The position numbers and the translations under genes are program-made. A stretch of 64,000 bases of DNA from Combretum micranthum (Eukaryota > Streptophyta > Magnoliopsida > Myrtales > Combretaceae), in assembly GCA_024138025.1 (NCBI GenBank), contig JAMXBD010000056.1, positions 1,116,001 through 1,180,000 of the forward strand, read 5' to 3'. Below the pieces are notes generated by a model. That model was not told the DNA's origin. It worked only from the letters and a program-made list of their open reading frames with translations, and made no database searches. Positions 23,915 through 36,307 of the stretch are shown piece after piece; positions within the stretch are counted from its first letter, which is position 1; each line of letters starts with the position of its first letter.

Positions 23915-25622
23915 AAATTTACAACTTCCGAAAGAAATTTTATTTTAAGTTCAAATTTTAGGATACGACCATGAAAGCTAAATGAAATAACTTTATAAAG
24001 TTTATTTCTTAAAATGAAATATTTTGATTTAAACATAGGATTGTCGTTTTAATTCGTTATTTACCGAACTTAAAATTTGAATAAATGAGATTTTATAATA
24101 ATTAAATTAATTGACTTTCAAAGATGATAACATCAAATAAAAATGCATGCAAAATAGATATATACTATCACTAAGTACACATTATAAGTGAAATGTATGC
24201 ACATTTAATAACAGAATTATTAATGTATAAGTGAGCCATACCTCAATGTGGTAAAAATATTAATAAATCAGCAAAGCAAGTTGAGTGAAGGAGGACACAT
24301 GACAAAAGCATATGTAGCTTAAGGGAAGTTTCAAAATAGCACATGGAAAGTGTATCATGCTCTCATTGACTGAATCTTCTTCAACAGCTGGCAAAAAAGG
24401 ATCTTCTACAAGAAGCTTGAAGAGGATTATTTTGATAGAGAAAAGAAAAAAAAAATCGTGAATAACCCTGTCTAGCTTTAATCTCAATCCGCATATATGT
24501 TTATATTTTCGAATGATGTAAATAACTTTTTTAATTTTAATATATTAATAAAGAAGTTCTAGAAATTAGAACATGATTTATAAACATTAATCTTTATATG
24601 AAAATATTGCTTTAAAATTATCAAAATATGTTTTAACATCTCCCTAACTTTAACTTTAGTATGACTGTATAAGCATTCTCTAATTAAAAAATCCAACGTC
24701 TTATATAATGCCAATTTAATGAATTTTAAAGGGTTTATTTGTAACAACTATAAGTTTTAAGAGTATATCAATACATAGATCAAAATTTCCGAGGAAAATT
24801 TTACTTTTTTTGTTATTTTGGAAAAAAAAAAAAGAAAAGAGTAAGCTAATTTTAGGGAAAATTAAATTCTAATTATAGATAATAATAGGAATCATCCGTG
24901 GATCTGGTCGTGTGAAGTTCAACTTCCAAACATGAAGCTGCGATGAGCCACGGGGGCCCGAAGCCTGCCACCGTGGTGGATTTTTCCGACAAGAGCTTGT
25001 CGCCAATAGTTAATTGTTGCTTTTGTGAAATTATTGAGAATGGTATGATTCCTTTTTGGAGCTTGCTGTTCTATTAAAAAAAAAAAAAGAATTTTTGAAT
25101 AATATTTAATATATTAAAATGTGTTTGCTAAGATTGGAAATATGTTAAAAAAAAAGGAAACAAATTGATTTTAAGAAAATTATTTTGATGAATCTGACAT
25201 TTAATGATTCGTAATGTTTTTATAAATGGAGGAAATGGGAAAGCATCCAAACCGTGATAGTGATACATAAAGACGTAACTTTCGAAAGTATAAGCAATGA
25301 GTTAATTTGATGGTTATAATAACCAGCTCCAAACATACTTATTTTGTGGAACTACAATAATTTCCGTAGGATTAATTGCATTTCAATGGTAATTGTTACC
25401 TAAAAGACTAATATTTAACTATGTAGTAGGTTTATCAGTGGAAAGAGATTAGTTTACTAAAATTATGATGACAGGTTATTGATTTATAAAGTGATAATTT
25501 GATAAGACATGCGTGCTGATTAGTCTTGGCAGGGTATAATTTTGTGGTAATTAATGAAGTATTTAGCATGATTATTTGAGCTAATTATGTAAATACGATG
25601 TGTATTTATGGAGTTTAGTTTA
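23915..25622. other. AT-rich stretch; possible exon scrap at 24,295-24,440
   Basis: On the minus strand 24,295-24,440 reads an even-looking acidic segment (LLVEDPFLPAVEEDSVNES) within a 75-codon frame. I could not assign it to a family and no splice context is convincing. A small GC-rich patch lies at 24,890-25,010. Otherwise nothing. Confidence 0.3.
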
Positions 25623-25886
25623 GAATAAATGTCGTGAATGGTATCTAAATATGGATAAAAAATTCAATTATATACTTAAATTTTGAAATCGATCAATTTA
25701 ATACATAAAAGAAAAACATTTTGTGTACGTCAATAGTACTTCTATCATTTTAGTTTTAAGTAATTGACGAAAGTATTATCAGCATGTACATATAAAAAGG
25801 ACTTTTAGATATTAAATTAATCAATTTTAAAATTCATATATCTAATAGTGTATTTTATAAAAGTTGAAGTTAACCGGGAATAAACC
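25623..25886. mobile_element. Mutator-like foldback MITE, copy 4
   Basis: The left end GAATAAATGTCGTGAATG and internal words (ATCGATCAATTTAATACAT; TCAATAGTACTTCTATCA) match the family at 5.6, 7.5 and 13.3 kb. The right end is worn (GGTTTATTCCCGGTTAAC when reverse-complemented). Flanking 9-mers TTTAGTTTA and TTTAATTTA agree at 8 of 9. Confidence 0.65.
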
Positions 25887-26596
25887 TTTAATTTATTGCT
25901 GGATTACATATAAATCTTATTCTCATCTTGTGATGGAATAACGAGCAACTTTACATAGATTAAGTAGACAATTCAAAAGATGGAGCGTTGCATGTCCCTT
26001 CCAAATAGGCATATAAGCTCGTTGATATGCACAGACTGATCATTCTAGTTTGCCTAATCTATCAACTACTTTTCTCATATTAGCAGTAATAATCCAAGGA
26101 TCTTCCCAAATCTTTACTATTTTACCTGATCCTACCTGCCAACAATAATCACACTGATCACTTTTCTTCCCACTTGGAGTAATTTCACATTCATTGCTGC
26201 TGATTTTTTATTGATTTTTTAATTAATTATCTATAGCTTAAGATGGCTAATCTCCCATCCAATTAAACATTTTATAGCTAACCATACCATCTGCATTGAC
26301 ACCATATAAAACTTTATGTAAAGTTGGCTTTTCTTTTATAAATTATGGACTACCATGTATTCTAAAGATTATTTTGATCAAAATATTTACGTGGAATAAT
26401 ATCTGCAAGTAATAGAAATGATATTTCAAAAAACAAAGTTAACAAAGACATAGTCTATGATTGAAAAAAAAATCATATATTTTTTATTGAAATCTCTTTA
26501 TCAAAATAATTGCTCAAGACGCATGATAACTCTCATTATTGGTTTTAAAAGCTAATTAGATAGGCAATTTAATATAGTTAACATAAATATTGTCAA
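25887..26596. other. No gene recognised
   Basis: AT-rich sequence with no element ends or reading frame worth reporting. Confidence 0.4.
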
Positions 26597-26757
26597 CACT
26601 AAAAGAAAACTGACATTTAGAGATAAAAATTTTACGACGAAAAATGGGTAAAACAAGTTATATTTTTACAAATACGATTAGCGACGATGGTTTATGAGAT
26701 GAAAATTTGTGTTTAGAGATAGAATTTCCGTCTCTAAAACTCAGTTTTCTTGTAGTG
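26597..26757. mobile_element. CACTA-type MITE (161 bp)
   Basis: The left end CACTAAAAGAAAACTGA and the reverse-complemented right end CACTACAAGAAAACTGA are the termini of CACTA elements. The arms share TTTAGAGATA and its partner. Flanking triplets CAA and TAA agree at two of three, so the 3-bp TSD is worn. Confidence 0.8.
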
Positions 26758-27894
26758 TAATGATATCAAAAGATCTAATTAGATACAAAAATTAACAATT
26801 TCAAAACACAAATAGTTGAAAAATTGAACAAAATTACATTTTAAATGCAATATTAGTCTTATTTAATTAAGCATTTTCAATTTGACAATGTTTGAAAACA
26901 TAAAACCAAAAGATATTCATGATATCAATAATAAAATATCTTAAATTTTTTCTTTTGATATATTTTTAAAAAGTTTAACTAAATATTGTCAAACTAATAA
27001 AATTCCAGCTAAAGTGATCTATTATATTCCTTGGTCACAACTAGGGGTGAGCAAGTAAACTTATCTTATAGGGTATCTACCCATACACTACTTGTAAATC
27101 CCGAGAATTTTTTATACGAGTAAAAATAGATAGAAATATAAATATATAAAATAGATGGTTTATATTGAACTCAACAAATACTTTAGAATAGAACTACAAG
27201 TAGTAGTGAGCCTATATATAGTTTTAAACCTTAAAAAAGTTTTCTAGATAGTATTAAATACTACTAATAGATTTTAAAGTGAGTAAAAAACTCAAGATAT
27301 AAGAATTACTTGGTTAAGATTTTAAATGCGATAAAGAGTAAATAATCAAATACACTTATAGGTAGAAAACGATAATTTAAAGATAAATTATTAGGATTAT
27401 AAATACACAATAAAAACATAAACAGGTCTATAACTAACAATCTAGACCCCAAATAAATCACACCATTGTTTTAATTAGAGTATTCTTAAGTTATTAGAGC
27501 CTAAAACAAAAATTGGCTTATTAAGCTTAGAAAGGAGACAAACAATGTAAGTTAAATTCGTTTTTAAGTTAGTTACATGTCAAACACTAGCTTAAACAAG
27601 TTATTGTTCGCTCTAGGTTTGAATCTAGCCTTGTGGGAAAGCGTAACAACCTTATATCAGCTTATACAAGGTAAAATCCAACCAGCACTCTCTATACATA
27701 GTTTGTTATATGTTGAAACTAGAAACTAGGTTGTTTGATGATTAAAAGAAGCAATATGTACTAATATATCACGTACAATACATGTAAGGTGTAGAAATAC
27801 ACTTAGGAGTAGTTAAATGCAAGTATAAGACATATTTATTAAAAGAAAATTGAATTTCGAATCATGAAAAATTAGGGAAGATGATGAATAGTGC

Positions 27895-28165
27895 TAATGC
27901 TGCCCTTAAGTCGATAGTGTAAGTGCTCAACGTCGGCGGAGTACACAGGTAAGCCGACGGTGTTGAGACGGTGTACACTAAAACAGAAGCTACGTAAAAT
28001 GAAAAGCCGTTGGCAACTTAGAACTATATGCTGGCAACATAGAAGTCAACATACGTTGTAAAGCTGGTGGCCTAGAGTCAGCATACGTTGATACAGAATT
28101 GCATATAAAACATAAGAATGCCAGCATCTAGGTTTCAATAGCAGCAGTGTTGGAACCAACGTACA
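27895..28165. repeat. GC-rich word-repeat block in the 27-kb LTR
   Basis: CAACGTCGGCGGAGTACAC, AAGCCGACGGTGTTGAGACG, AAGCTGGTGGCCTAGAG and similar words recur in an AT-rich setting, at roughly the relative position of the blocks in the 16-21 kb LTRs. Confidence 0.55.
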
Positions 28166-28182
28166 CACATAATCCCTAAAAA

Positions 28183-28226
28183 CCCCACCCACCCACCCAC
28201 CCACCCACCACCACCCCCCCCCCCGG
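28183..28226. repeat. (CCCA)n and poly-C microsatellite
   Basis: Six or so CCCA units pass through CCA into a C-run and GGGCGCG. The minus strand is therefore a dense series of G-triplets, able in principle to form a G-quadruplex. Confidence 0.85.
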
Positions 28227-31127
28227 GCGCGAAGTTTGTTTTGCGCAATATATATTTAATAATAAACATATATTACATATAATATATAAATATAAACAAA
28301 TTTACTAAGTAAATAATAATAATAATAATATAATAATAATATAATAATATTTGAGAAGTATTAAACCCTAAGAACTATAAGAAAGTATTATTGTTATAGG
28401 CAACAATAATTGTTAAATACTTGTTTTATGTAGATAAATATGTAAGAATAGAAATATAAATAAGTTAAAATTATGAATAATGTGATTTCTAAAAATGACA
28501 AGACAGTTATATAAAATAGATTAAGAGAACACGACAAAACTAAATAATAGTAAATAAATATTCGTTACTATAATAGGTTAACTAAAGAATATCATAAAAG
28601 TGATGATAATAGTAATAATAAAATATCGATCCACTGAATATAAATTCTACAACTACCCAATAAGTATATATAAATATCAACAAGATCAAGAAAAGAAAAA
28701 TGAAAATAAATATTAAATAATAATGGATTATCATAAGACCATTAAAGGACCAATATAGTAATAAAAAGAAAACCAAATATCAGTATATGACAATTAGACA
28801 CTCATAGGAATTTAGTTATATAATTTATGTTTTATTGATGAATAATTTTTTTCATCTCAATAGGTGACTCCGATATTTGTGAGGATTTTTCCATTGATTA
28901 TTACGACTTGTCAGTATGAGCAGGTGAGTAACTCAGACTTATTACATTGTATGTGCTTGTAGCTTAGCTAATCTTAAATGAAAGATAATAACTTGAATTT
29001 GCTGTATGGGTTTACGGGACTTGTTTGCTATATGAATTGTTGATTGCTAAGCTACTCTAATGATAACAATAACAAAATTCTGTATGATTGTATTGCTTAT
29101 ATGGTATGTTGCTTGTCTATGAAATGATTGATCACCTTAAACCTAATTAAAACTGTTGGTACCATAAATGAAATGAGCATGCATTGGATGATTTGCATAA
29201 GCAGTATTTAAGTAAATGGTAGCATACTACGTGTTAGTGTTTTAGATCTCTAGTAATGCTTGGTTTTTCTAGGCAAAGAGGCTATTAGTTCTACGCAATA
29301 TTACTTTTTGCTCTATCGATACCATAGGAACTAAATGGTAAATGAGGGATGCTGCTTAGTATCGCTTTGATATGACTAACACTTAATGAAGTTTCTAAAG
29401 CTAAAACATGAAATGAGTGTTAAAGACATCATAAATTTAAAGTGATAATTAAAGTGAGTATTGTTATTTTCATGAATGTTTAGTCTCTCCTGGGTAGATA
29501 GGCCATAGTATTGTGTTTCTTCAACCCCAATGAGAGGGCGTAAATCTTCATCCTACTTTAGATTCCGGGTTATCCAGGCTTGTAGTTGTGCATATGCTTG
29601 ATTGATACATTTATATGATTGTTAATAAACTTATTTGATATGTGGCAAGTTTTGGATATTCACTAAGCTCGTGATTTCGCTCACACTCCAACAGTCCTTT
29701 TAGGTTTACAGTTAGGCCATGGTTGGTCACTTCTAGGAATTTAGCTCTAGTAAGAACTTCAACATTGGAAGTTCATGGAAGATTATGGGATAAGTTATTT
29801 GGTTTTATTTTTAGTTTAAGTTAATTAGTATTTAAATTATTAGTTATATGCTTAGAGACTTTTTAGAAAAACAGTATGATTTGTAATATTATATTCAAGC
29901 ACTAAGATGATAGTTATTTACTAATTTATGGCTTATATATATTTGTTATTTCTTATCAAAGCAACTAAAAGATCATGTTGTTTAAAACATGTCATTCTTT
30001 GAAGGGAATCTAGTGATGGTATTCAAGTGTAACTTATTTATTACTATTAGGGTATCCTCGGGGCTTGACACTACTCAACTGGGTAGAATTGAGATGGGTA
30101 TTGAGGGCTATGGGGCAGGGCACAACTTATTATTTTTCTGAAACCTACTTTTCACGGGATATGGTACAAGTATAAGATCTTCATAGCCTATACCTATCTC
30201 GGAATTTGTACAATAGAGTATACATATTCCAAGGTATTCTATACACCTATCGTGAACCACATATTCTATTTTAAAAAATTATAATATAAAATAGATAAAG
30301 AATAAATAGTAATACTTTATTTTTTATTTTGCAATCACTTTTAATTAAGATTATTATCTATAGACCTCATTTTAGAAGTTTTATTTTAATAAACTTGTAC
30401 TAATTTATTATAAAAGTACTTGTAAAGAATTTTGATGGTATGTACTTAAACTTGTAAATTATTTGGAAGTATTATTTATCTTCCAAGACTAATTAATACA
30501 TATTTGCTTTTAAAGTTTTTTATTTTAGAATTTGCTAGATGGTTTACAATTTTTTTAAAATCACGTAATGAGGTTCTACACATATTTGTTACAAATTTCA
30601 ACTTTAAGATATGAACAAGTTCTGCATATTATAAACTTGTGATTAATTTTTTTAAATTTCTTTCGATATGTTATTTATATTGAAAATATGTTTAAATAAG
30701 GTAGTTTTACTTATTATAAGTTGAAATATGAAAAAGGAAGAACAATTTTATAGATTCTATGGGATACCATGATCCTATGAGTTCAATAGGATACATGATG
30801 GATGCAAGTTACTACAAAGTAGGTTTCAAATACAAAATTTAGTACTCTGTACTTTATAGGAGGGTGGGGTACGAGTAAGACTTCATACCCCATCCATCAT
30901 TGACTCACTCACCTCTAGTCGCAAGACCCTCATCATAAGATCTTCAATTTTATATAATTTGTTTAATCTCTTACAATTGTAAATTTTTAAATGAAGAAAA
31001 TTAGTGGTTATTTGAAAAAAGAAAACGAAGAAAGAAAGAAAGACTTAAATAGACAAACTGATTGTAAAACTCTCACGAACTATTTACCATATGCATTAAT
31101 TTTATTAAAAATTATAATTATATAAAA

Positions 31128-31231
31128 GAAGTACCAGCCAATGGCCTTATAACCTAGTGGCATCCAATCTAAGTCCTCATCCTTTAGGTACGAGTTTGAT
31201 TTTCCCTTGTGGCCTACCGAAAAAAAAAAAT
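31128..31231 (+). mobile_element. tRNA-derived SINE, copy 2
   Basis: GCCAATGGCCTTATAACCTA begins the unit; TAACCTAGTGGCATCC fits box A, and GTACGAGTTTGATTTTCC, 30-odd bp later, a worn box B. It ends in an A-run (31,220-31,229). The head matches copy 3 on the minus strand at 62.6 kb. Confidence 0.6.
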
Positions 31232-32130
31232 CAACACTACACTGTTTTCATACCCACATTCTCATTTTTCTTTTTTAGCATTTTAAAATCCATAGTCACA
31301 TTAATTGGAGTCAAATGAGAACTATTTAGGATTAAATACAAGACAGGTAATGACTTGGGGCACATTTAAAACCTACATTAGCAATCTTTTTGTGAAAATG
31401 CCGCACATGACTTCGATGTCAATTTATTAAATATGCAAAGTGTCAAACTATGTATAATTGTTTTTCTTTAAGATTCTATTTACTAATATACATAGATCTA
31501 TTTTACTAGTTTGGTTAAAAAATAATATGTGACTATATTGTAAATCTAAACTTTAATAATATAAATGTGCGAATAATATAAGAGGTGATGGTGATACGCT
31601 TTTAAAAAGAATAGCAAGGAATGACAAATTATTGAGGAGAATTATTAAGCAAATACTTCTGTTTCGGGGTATCTTTACATAATTTTTAGTTTGTGGTTTT
31701 TCCTTTTTCCCTTTTTTGGGTCTTAAAAAAAAAAAAGAAGAAGAAGAAGAAGAAAATCTGGTTGAGTTTATCACATCCCTCAAAGTTTGTGCACCGGTAA
31801 GCTAAAGCTATGATTGTGAAACACATTCACATGCCCCTCCTGCATATATGCCACACAAATGGTGTGTTGATGTTGGGGGGTCCGATGGCAGGATGGAGCA
31901 GGGTGCACGCGCACGTTCCCCTCATGCTTCCTCTGGATAGAGGTGGTTTTTAATGGGAACCATAAGGATGCGTGAATTTTTATGAATGCCTTTACATATT
32001 TTTCAACCAAAATTTACAATTTTACTTAGCTAATGTCAAGATAATCCTACTTATATTACCTTCCTCTTTTTATGTATTAATTCCTCCATATAAATATATA
32101 TTCATTGTTCGAAAATGAAAAAAATATTAT
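31232..32130. other. No gene recognised; AAG microsatellite
   Basis: An A-run followed by about seven AAG units lies at 31,722-31,755. 31,790-31,960 is GC-richer (CACGCGCACGTTCCCC) without recognisable coding content. Confidence 0.4.
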
Positions 32131-32641
32131 GGATTAATTATAAAGACATAACTTTTGTAAATAAGTGATTTAAGTTTTAATTTTTTATAAATACATAACA
32201 TATGTTTTGATATTTTGGCAATCAAGTAACATAAATTTATTTTTGACAAATACATAATTTGTATTTTGTGCTTTTGCAAATAAGTGACATGAGTTTTGAC
32301 TTTTAACAAATACATTACCCATATTTTGTCATTTTGTGTTAATAATATTATTATATTAATTTAATCAATTAATGAAAAATAAACCATATGACCTAATTTA
32401 TTATTAATGGAAAGTGACAAAATACATGTTATATATTTGTTAAAAGTCAAATTTTAGGTTACTTATTTGCAAAAACATAAAAACAGATGTTATGTATTTG
32501 TTAAAAATAAAACCCAAGTCACTTAATTGACAAAGTATCAAAATACATGTTACGTATTTGTTGAAAATCAAAGCTTATATCATTTATTTATAAAAATATT
32601 AAAATACCACATATATATTATTTGACTTTATGTCTTTAACC
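32131..32641. repeat. Palindrome whose arms are tandem repeats
   Basis: Each arm holds about three units of roughly 65 bp built on ACAAATACATAACATATGTT, then TTTTG, then GCAAATAAGTGAC. The right arm carries the same units inverted. The outer ends pair too (ATTATAAAGACATAA against TTATGTCTTTAACC). The centre near 32,340-32,400 is unpaired and AT-rich. The 62-codon minus-strand frame at 32,127-32,315 is a by-product of the repeat. No TSD is evident. Confidence 0.7.
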
Positions 32642-32914
32642 TATAAGAGATGCCATTAATGGAATTTAATTTGATAATCATAAATACAACAAAAATATTA
32701 TAATAATTTGATTCACACTTACGTTGCCAAAGTATTTAAATTTTGCTCGAACCTTTTTGTTTTTCTCTACTTTCATGGGGAACTTCTATGCCATCATGTA
32801 CCATTCTACTTCTAACATTATTATTAAATTGATATAACAAATTAATGTAAAAAAAAATTAAAGATTTTGATTACGATTGAAATATATATGAACCATCAAA
32901 TCATGTAACGAGAC

Positions 32915-33094
32915 CGATGCTTATTTGGATTGTCGTTTTGGTATCATTTTGGTATTGTTTTCAAATCAAATAGATACAGATATGATACCAATGAAAAACA
33001 ACGGTTTTACTTATAAAATAACCAAACTGAACAATACCAATACAGAATCGATATTGATCCGATACAAATAATAATCTAACAATCCAAACAGGTA
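32915..33094. mobile_element. Tourist-like MITE, copy D
   Basis: Ends GATGCTTATTTGGATTGTCG and, reverse-complemented, ACCTGTTTGGATTGTTAG; the interior has GATACAGATATGATACC, as in copy A. TSD unclear. Confidence 0.45.
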
Positions 33095-33522
33095 TAATCA
33101 CCACGTGATTGTACAATTTTTGTGAAGTGCATATGTTTTCTTCTTTTTTTTTTTAATCATCTATCTAATTTCCCATAATTAAAATAGTGAAATTGAATCT
33201 AAAAGCACATTTTTAAGAATTTATGAGTTCTCATTGTATACTAAAAATGAGAACTAGATACATATAAAATAACTATAAGAGGATATATATGCAATTTACA
33301 CAATTTTATCATTAAATAGAAGGTCATGGGGTTTAATCACCGCCACTAAAGTTTGTCGTTATATATTACACTATTTTAAAATAAATAGAGTAGAACACAT
33401 TAAACTTTAATATATATTATATAGCGTTACCTAACAAGCATATTTTTGCAATTTAATTTTTCTACATAGCTAATTTTTTTGAAGTATTTTGATATAAATA
33501 ATTAAATATAGGTGCTTGTATC

Positions 33523-33846
33523 TGAAAAAATTTGCAATTTTATTATAATATTATTTCTTGTTTTAAAACATGTGCAAAGCTATTATCCGTACAAGATGAA
33601 TACAAGATACATGCCATATAATAAAAAGGAAATATACAATTGTAGTACAATACTAACATAACGATAGCCCATAGCCTTAATATTAGGCATGGATTGATGG
33701 AGTATTTGATTTTAATACTTTCCATATTGATATTTTCATCCTTTTCCGTATTGAAATGTTGATAATTTTCTATATTGTTCCCTATATTTCTTGCAGATAT
33801 AGTTTCCTTTGAATAAATATTCTTAAGTGATTTGCCATCCTTATCA
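33523..33846 (-). repeat. 3' LTR of the 33-42 kb copia element
   Basis: On the minus strand it begins TGATAAGGATGG, right after a purine-rich tract AAGAGGGG, and ends TTTTTTCA. It aligns with 42,328-42,640 through CTTAAGAATATTTATTCAAA, GCAAGAAATATAGG, CATCAATTCATGCC-like and GAAATAATATTATAATA blocks. The 114-codon minus-strand frame at 33,543-33,887 lies mostly in this LTR and is not a gene. Confidence 0.8.
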
Positions 33847-33929
33847 ACCCCTCTTAAGGTGGAGAGGGAATGTAAATGAAGTTCCAACTTTTGTGAAGAA
33901 AAAGGAACGAAGATAATGGCAAAGGCTTA

Positions 33930-35620
33930 GTGAGGATATCTACTATCTGATGCGAAGATGGCATAAACCGAGTAGTGAGATTTTCCATGCTACTTTCTTT
34001 CATATAAAGTCTTAGTCGATTTTGATATGCTTTGTTATAGCATGAAAAATGGGATTAATTATCATGTGAAGAGCACTTAGATTGTCACTAGAAAAGTTGT
34101 GGAGGATGAGATAAAGGAATGCCAATGTCAAAAAGTACAAATATTAATCAAGTGATTTCAGTTTTAGTAGAGGCCATGGATCTATATTTAGCTTTTAAAC
34201 TTAACCTAGCAATAATAGGTTGCTTCTTTGAACACCATGAAATACAATTTGCTCCCAAGAATACACAAAAATCAATGGTACTGCAACATGTTGATGGACA
34301 ACCTACCTAATCAGCATTCGAGAAAGCATATAAGGAGATAAGACTTTGACAGAGAAAATGTAGACCATAATCTTGTGTCCCCTTTAAGTAGCAAAGAATT
34401 CGCTTGATTGCCTTGAAATGTGATTCTGTTGGAGCATTAAAGAATTGGCAAACTTTCTTGACTGCATGAATGTTTAGGCGAGTAAAAGTAAGTTATTGAA
34501 GTGTGCCCACAATACTTTTATAATTCGTTACATCTAGCAATTTTATCTTTTGTACACTTGTCCTTGAGAACCATGGGAGTTACATTAGGACTGCATTCAG
34601 TCATTTTTGTGTGGTGAAGAAGATCTTTAATATACTTGCTTTAAGAAAGAATGACTCCTGCTTTGATGTGCTTTGTTTCAACACCTAAAAAGAGACTTAA
34701 GGAACCTAGATGTTTTATTGCAAATTTAGAACTTAATTTATGAATCAATTGTGAAATAAATATGTCATTATTTCTAGCAACTAATATATCATCTACATAG
34801 ATAAGAAGAAATATAATGAGAGAGTTTTGGTGATAAAAAAAATAAGGAAAATTAGCCTTATTACAATAAAAACTCAGATGAAGTAGAAAATGAGATAGTA
34901 AATCAAACTAGGCTCGCGGGGCTTGTTTTAGTCTGTAAAGGGACTTATAAAGGAGACAAGCATGATTCAATTTGTGTTAATCTATGAATCGGGGAGGCTA
35001 CTCCATATAAATGGTTTCCTTGAGTTTGCCATGCAAGAAGGCATTTTTGACATCTAGTTATCTCATGGACAAATTTAAAGATGTGGAAAGGGCAAAAACC
35101 AAGTGAATGGTGGTGTGTCGAATAACAAGACTATAAGTTTCCTCATAATCCAAACCTAAGATTTAGGTGAAACCAAGAGCTACAAGGCAAGCCTTAAGCA
35201 GTTCAACAAAACCATCTTCTCATTACTTGACTTAAAAGATCCATTTTGATCGAACCACATTTAAATCTTGTGGTTGTGGAACCATAGACCATGTTTGATT
35301 TGAATGTAGTGCCTTTAATTCTTCTTCCATAGTATCTATCCATTGAGGATCCTTTAAAGCAAGATGATGATTTGGAGGTTCAATGAGCAAAGTGAAATTT
35401 GATAGATAACACTCATAGTTTTGAAGATGCGTTGGATGATCTCTGTTACTTTGAGGCCAATTATATATATTATTGATATTTTCATTGTCATTAGTTGCAA
35501 TGACATGACTAGGTATGATTTCTTGCACTTCTGTTTAATCTGTTGTAATTGATGGTGCTTCTTTTTGAGATGCTTCAATAGTGGTTGTGCGTGGGCTATC
35601 ATTTAGCATCATTAATTTCA
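33930..35620 (-). pseudogene. copia reverse transcriptase and RNase H remnant
   Basis: On the minus strand the best piece (35,232-35,528) holds KDPQWIDTMEEELKALHSNQ followed by TWSMVPQP, the start of the copia polymerase region. The catalytic YVDD survives at 34,780-34,810 (FLLIYVDDILVA). A final SSHQIVDILTKPL-like piece lies near 33,950, just before the 3' LTR. Several frame changes break the middle. Confidence 0.8.
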
Positions 35621-36307
35621 CTTTCATCATTTGTTTTATGAGGAGTTTTGTTTCAATATCAGCTATTTGAGCTGATATGTCTTGATTTTCATGAGATTCA
35701 ACGAGACAATTATTTATATGCATGGTAGATTGTTGGACCTCTGATGGAGAACCTAATTTGGTTGTTGGGTTATTGGACCTCTCATCCATAGCTAGAAATG
35801 TGACAAGTTCCAAAGGCAAAGGAGTTGACTCTTGCGGAGCTGGTTTATAAAGAAACTTTCCTACATCAAAGACCACATCTCTAGATATTTAGACACTTTT
35901 TGATTTTAGGCTTATAGTTTCTGTAACCTTTATAACCAGGACTATAGCCAATGAACGCACGAGATAAGTTTTCTTAACAAACTTATTACCTCTTTGATAT
36001 TGCAAAGAAGGGAAACATAAACATCCTATCACTTGCAAGCTTTTATAATCTAGTTCCTTATCATATAACTTTGAGTATGGAGATTTATTAAGTAGAACTA
36101 AAGTTGGCATTTTGTTGATCAAATATACCACTACAAGAAAAAAATTTAGTCATAAAAAAAAAGGTGAATTAGCATGAAATAACATGGTCAATCATATCTT
36201 AACAATGTGGCGATGCTTCCTTTTAGCTATGTTGTTTTATTCTAGTGTTCCAAGACATAAAATTTGTAATTGAATTCCACAATTTATAATATGACTAGGA
36301 GTTAAAC

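Larger units (their letters stand above)
27093..30070 (+). mobile_element. Long solo LTR (3 kb), probably Ty3/gypsy
   Basis: Starts TGTAAATCCCGAGAATTT and ends CCTCGGGGCTTGACA; CTACT stands on both sides (27,088-27,092 and 30,071-30,075), a perfect 5-bp TSD. Length and ends fit long Ty3/gypsy LTRs. A GC-rich word block lies 0.8 kb in, as in the 16-21 kb LTRs, and TTTTTCTAGGCAAAGAGGC at 29,265 has a partner there (TTTCTTTGCTAGGATAAG on the minus strand at 17.8 kb). No internal domain is attached. Confidence 0.8.
27042..30917. mobile_element. hAT-like element split by a solo LTR
   Basis: Terminal inverted repeats TAGGGGTGAGCAAGTAAAC and, reverse-complemented, TAGAGGTGAGTGAGTCAAT; flanking 8-mers GTCACAAC and GTCGCAAG agree at 6 of 8, the hAT TSD length. 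Near both ends GGGTA words recur (GGGTATCTACCC; GGGTAGAATTGAGATGGGTA). Without the LTR the element is about 0.9 kb and has no transposase. Confidence 0.7.

Noticed and set aside
28862..28917. AG followed by a short acidic frame (DSDICEDFSIDYYDLSV, stop) in the 27-kb LTR
   Set aside because: It looks like the acidic frames at 16-17 kb, but the order of neighbouring landmarks differs, so homology could not be supported.
31128..31231. Possible tRNA gene from box A and box B
   Set aside because: No cloverleaf can be drawn, the boxes are imperfect and an A-run follows; the SINE reading fits better.
36129..36144. CACTACAAGAAAAAA resembles a CACTA element end
   Set aside because: It falls inside the copia integrase remnant, between the RKHRHIVK and YLINKMPT segments on the minus strand, and no partner end is nearby. 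It is the coding sequence of that stretch, matching by chance.
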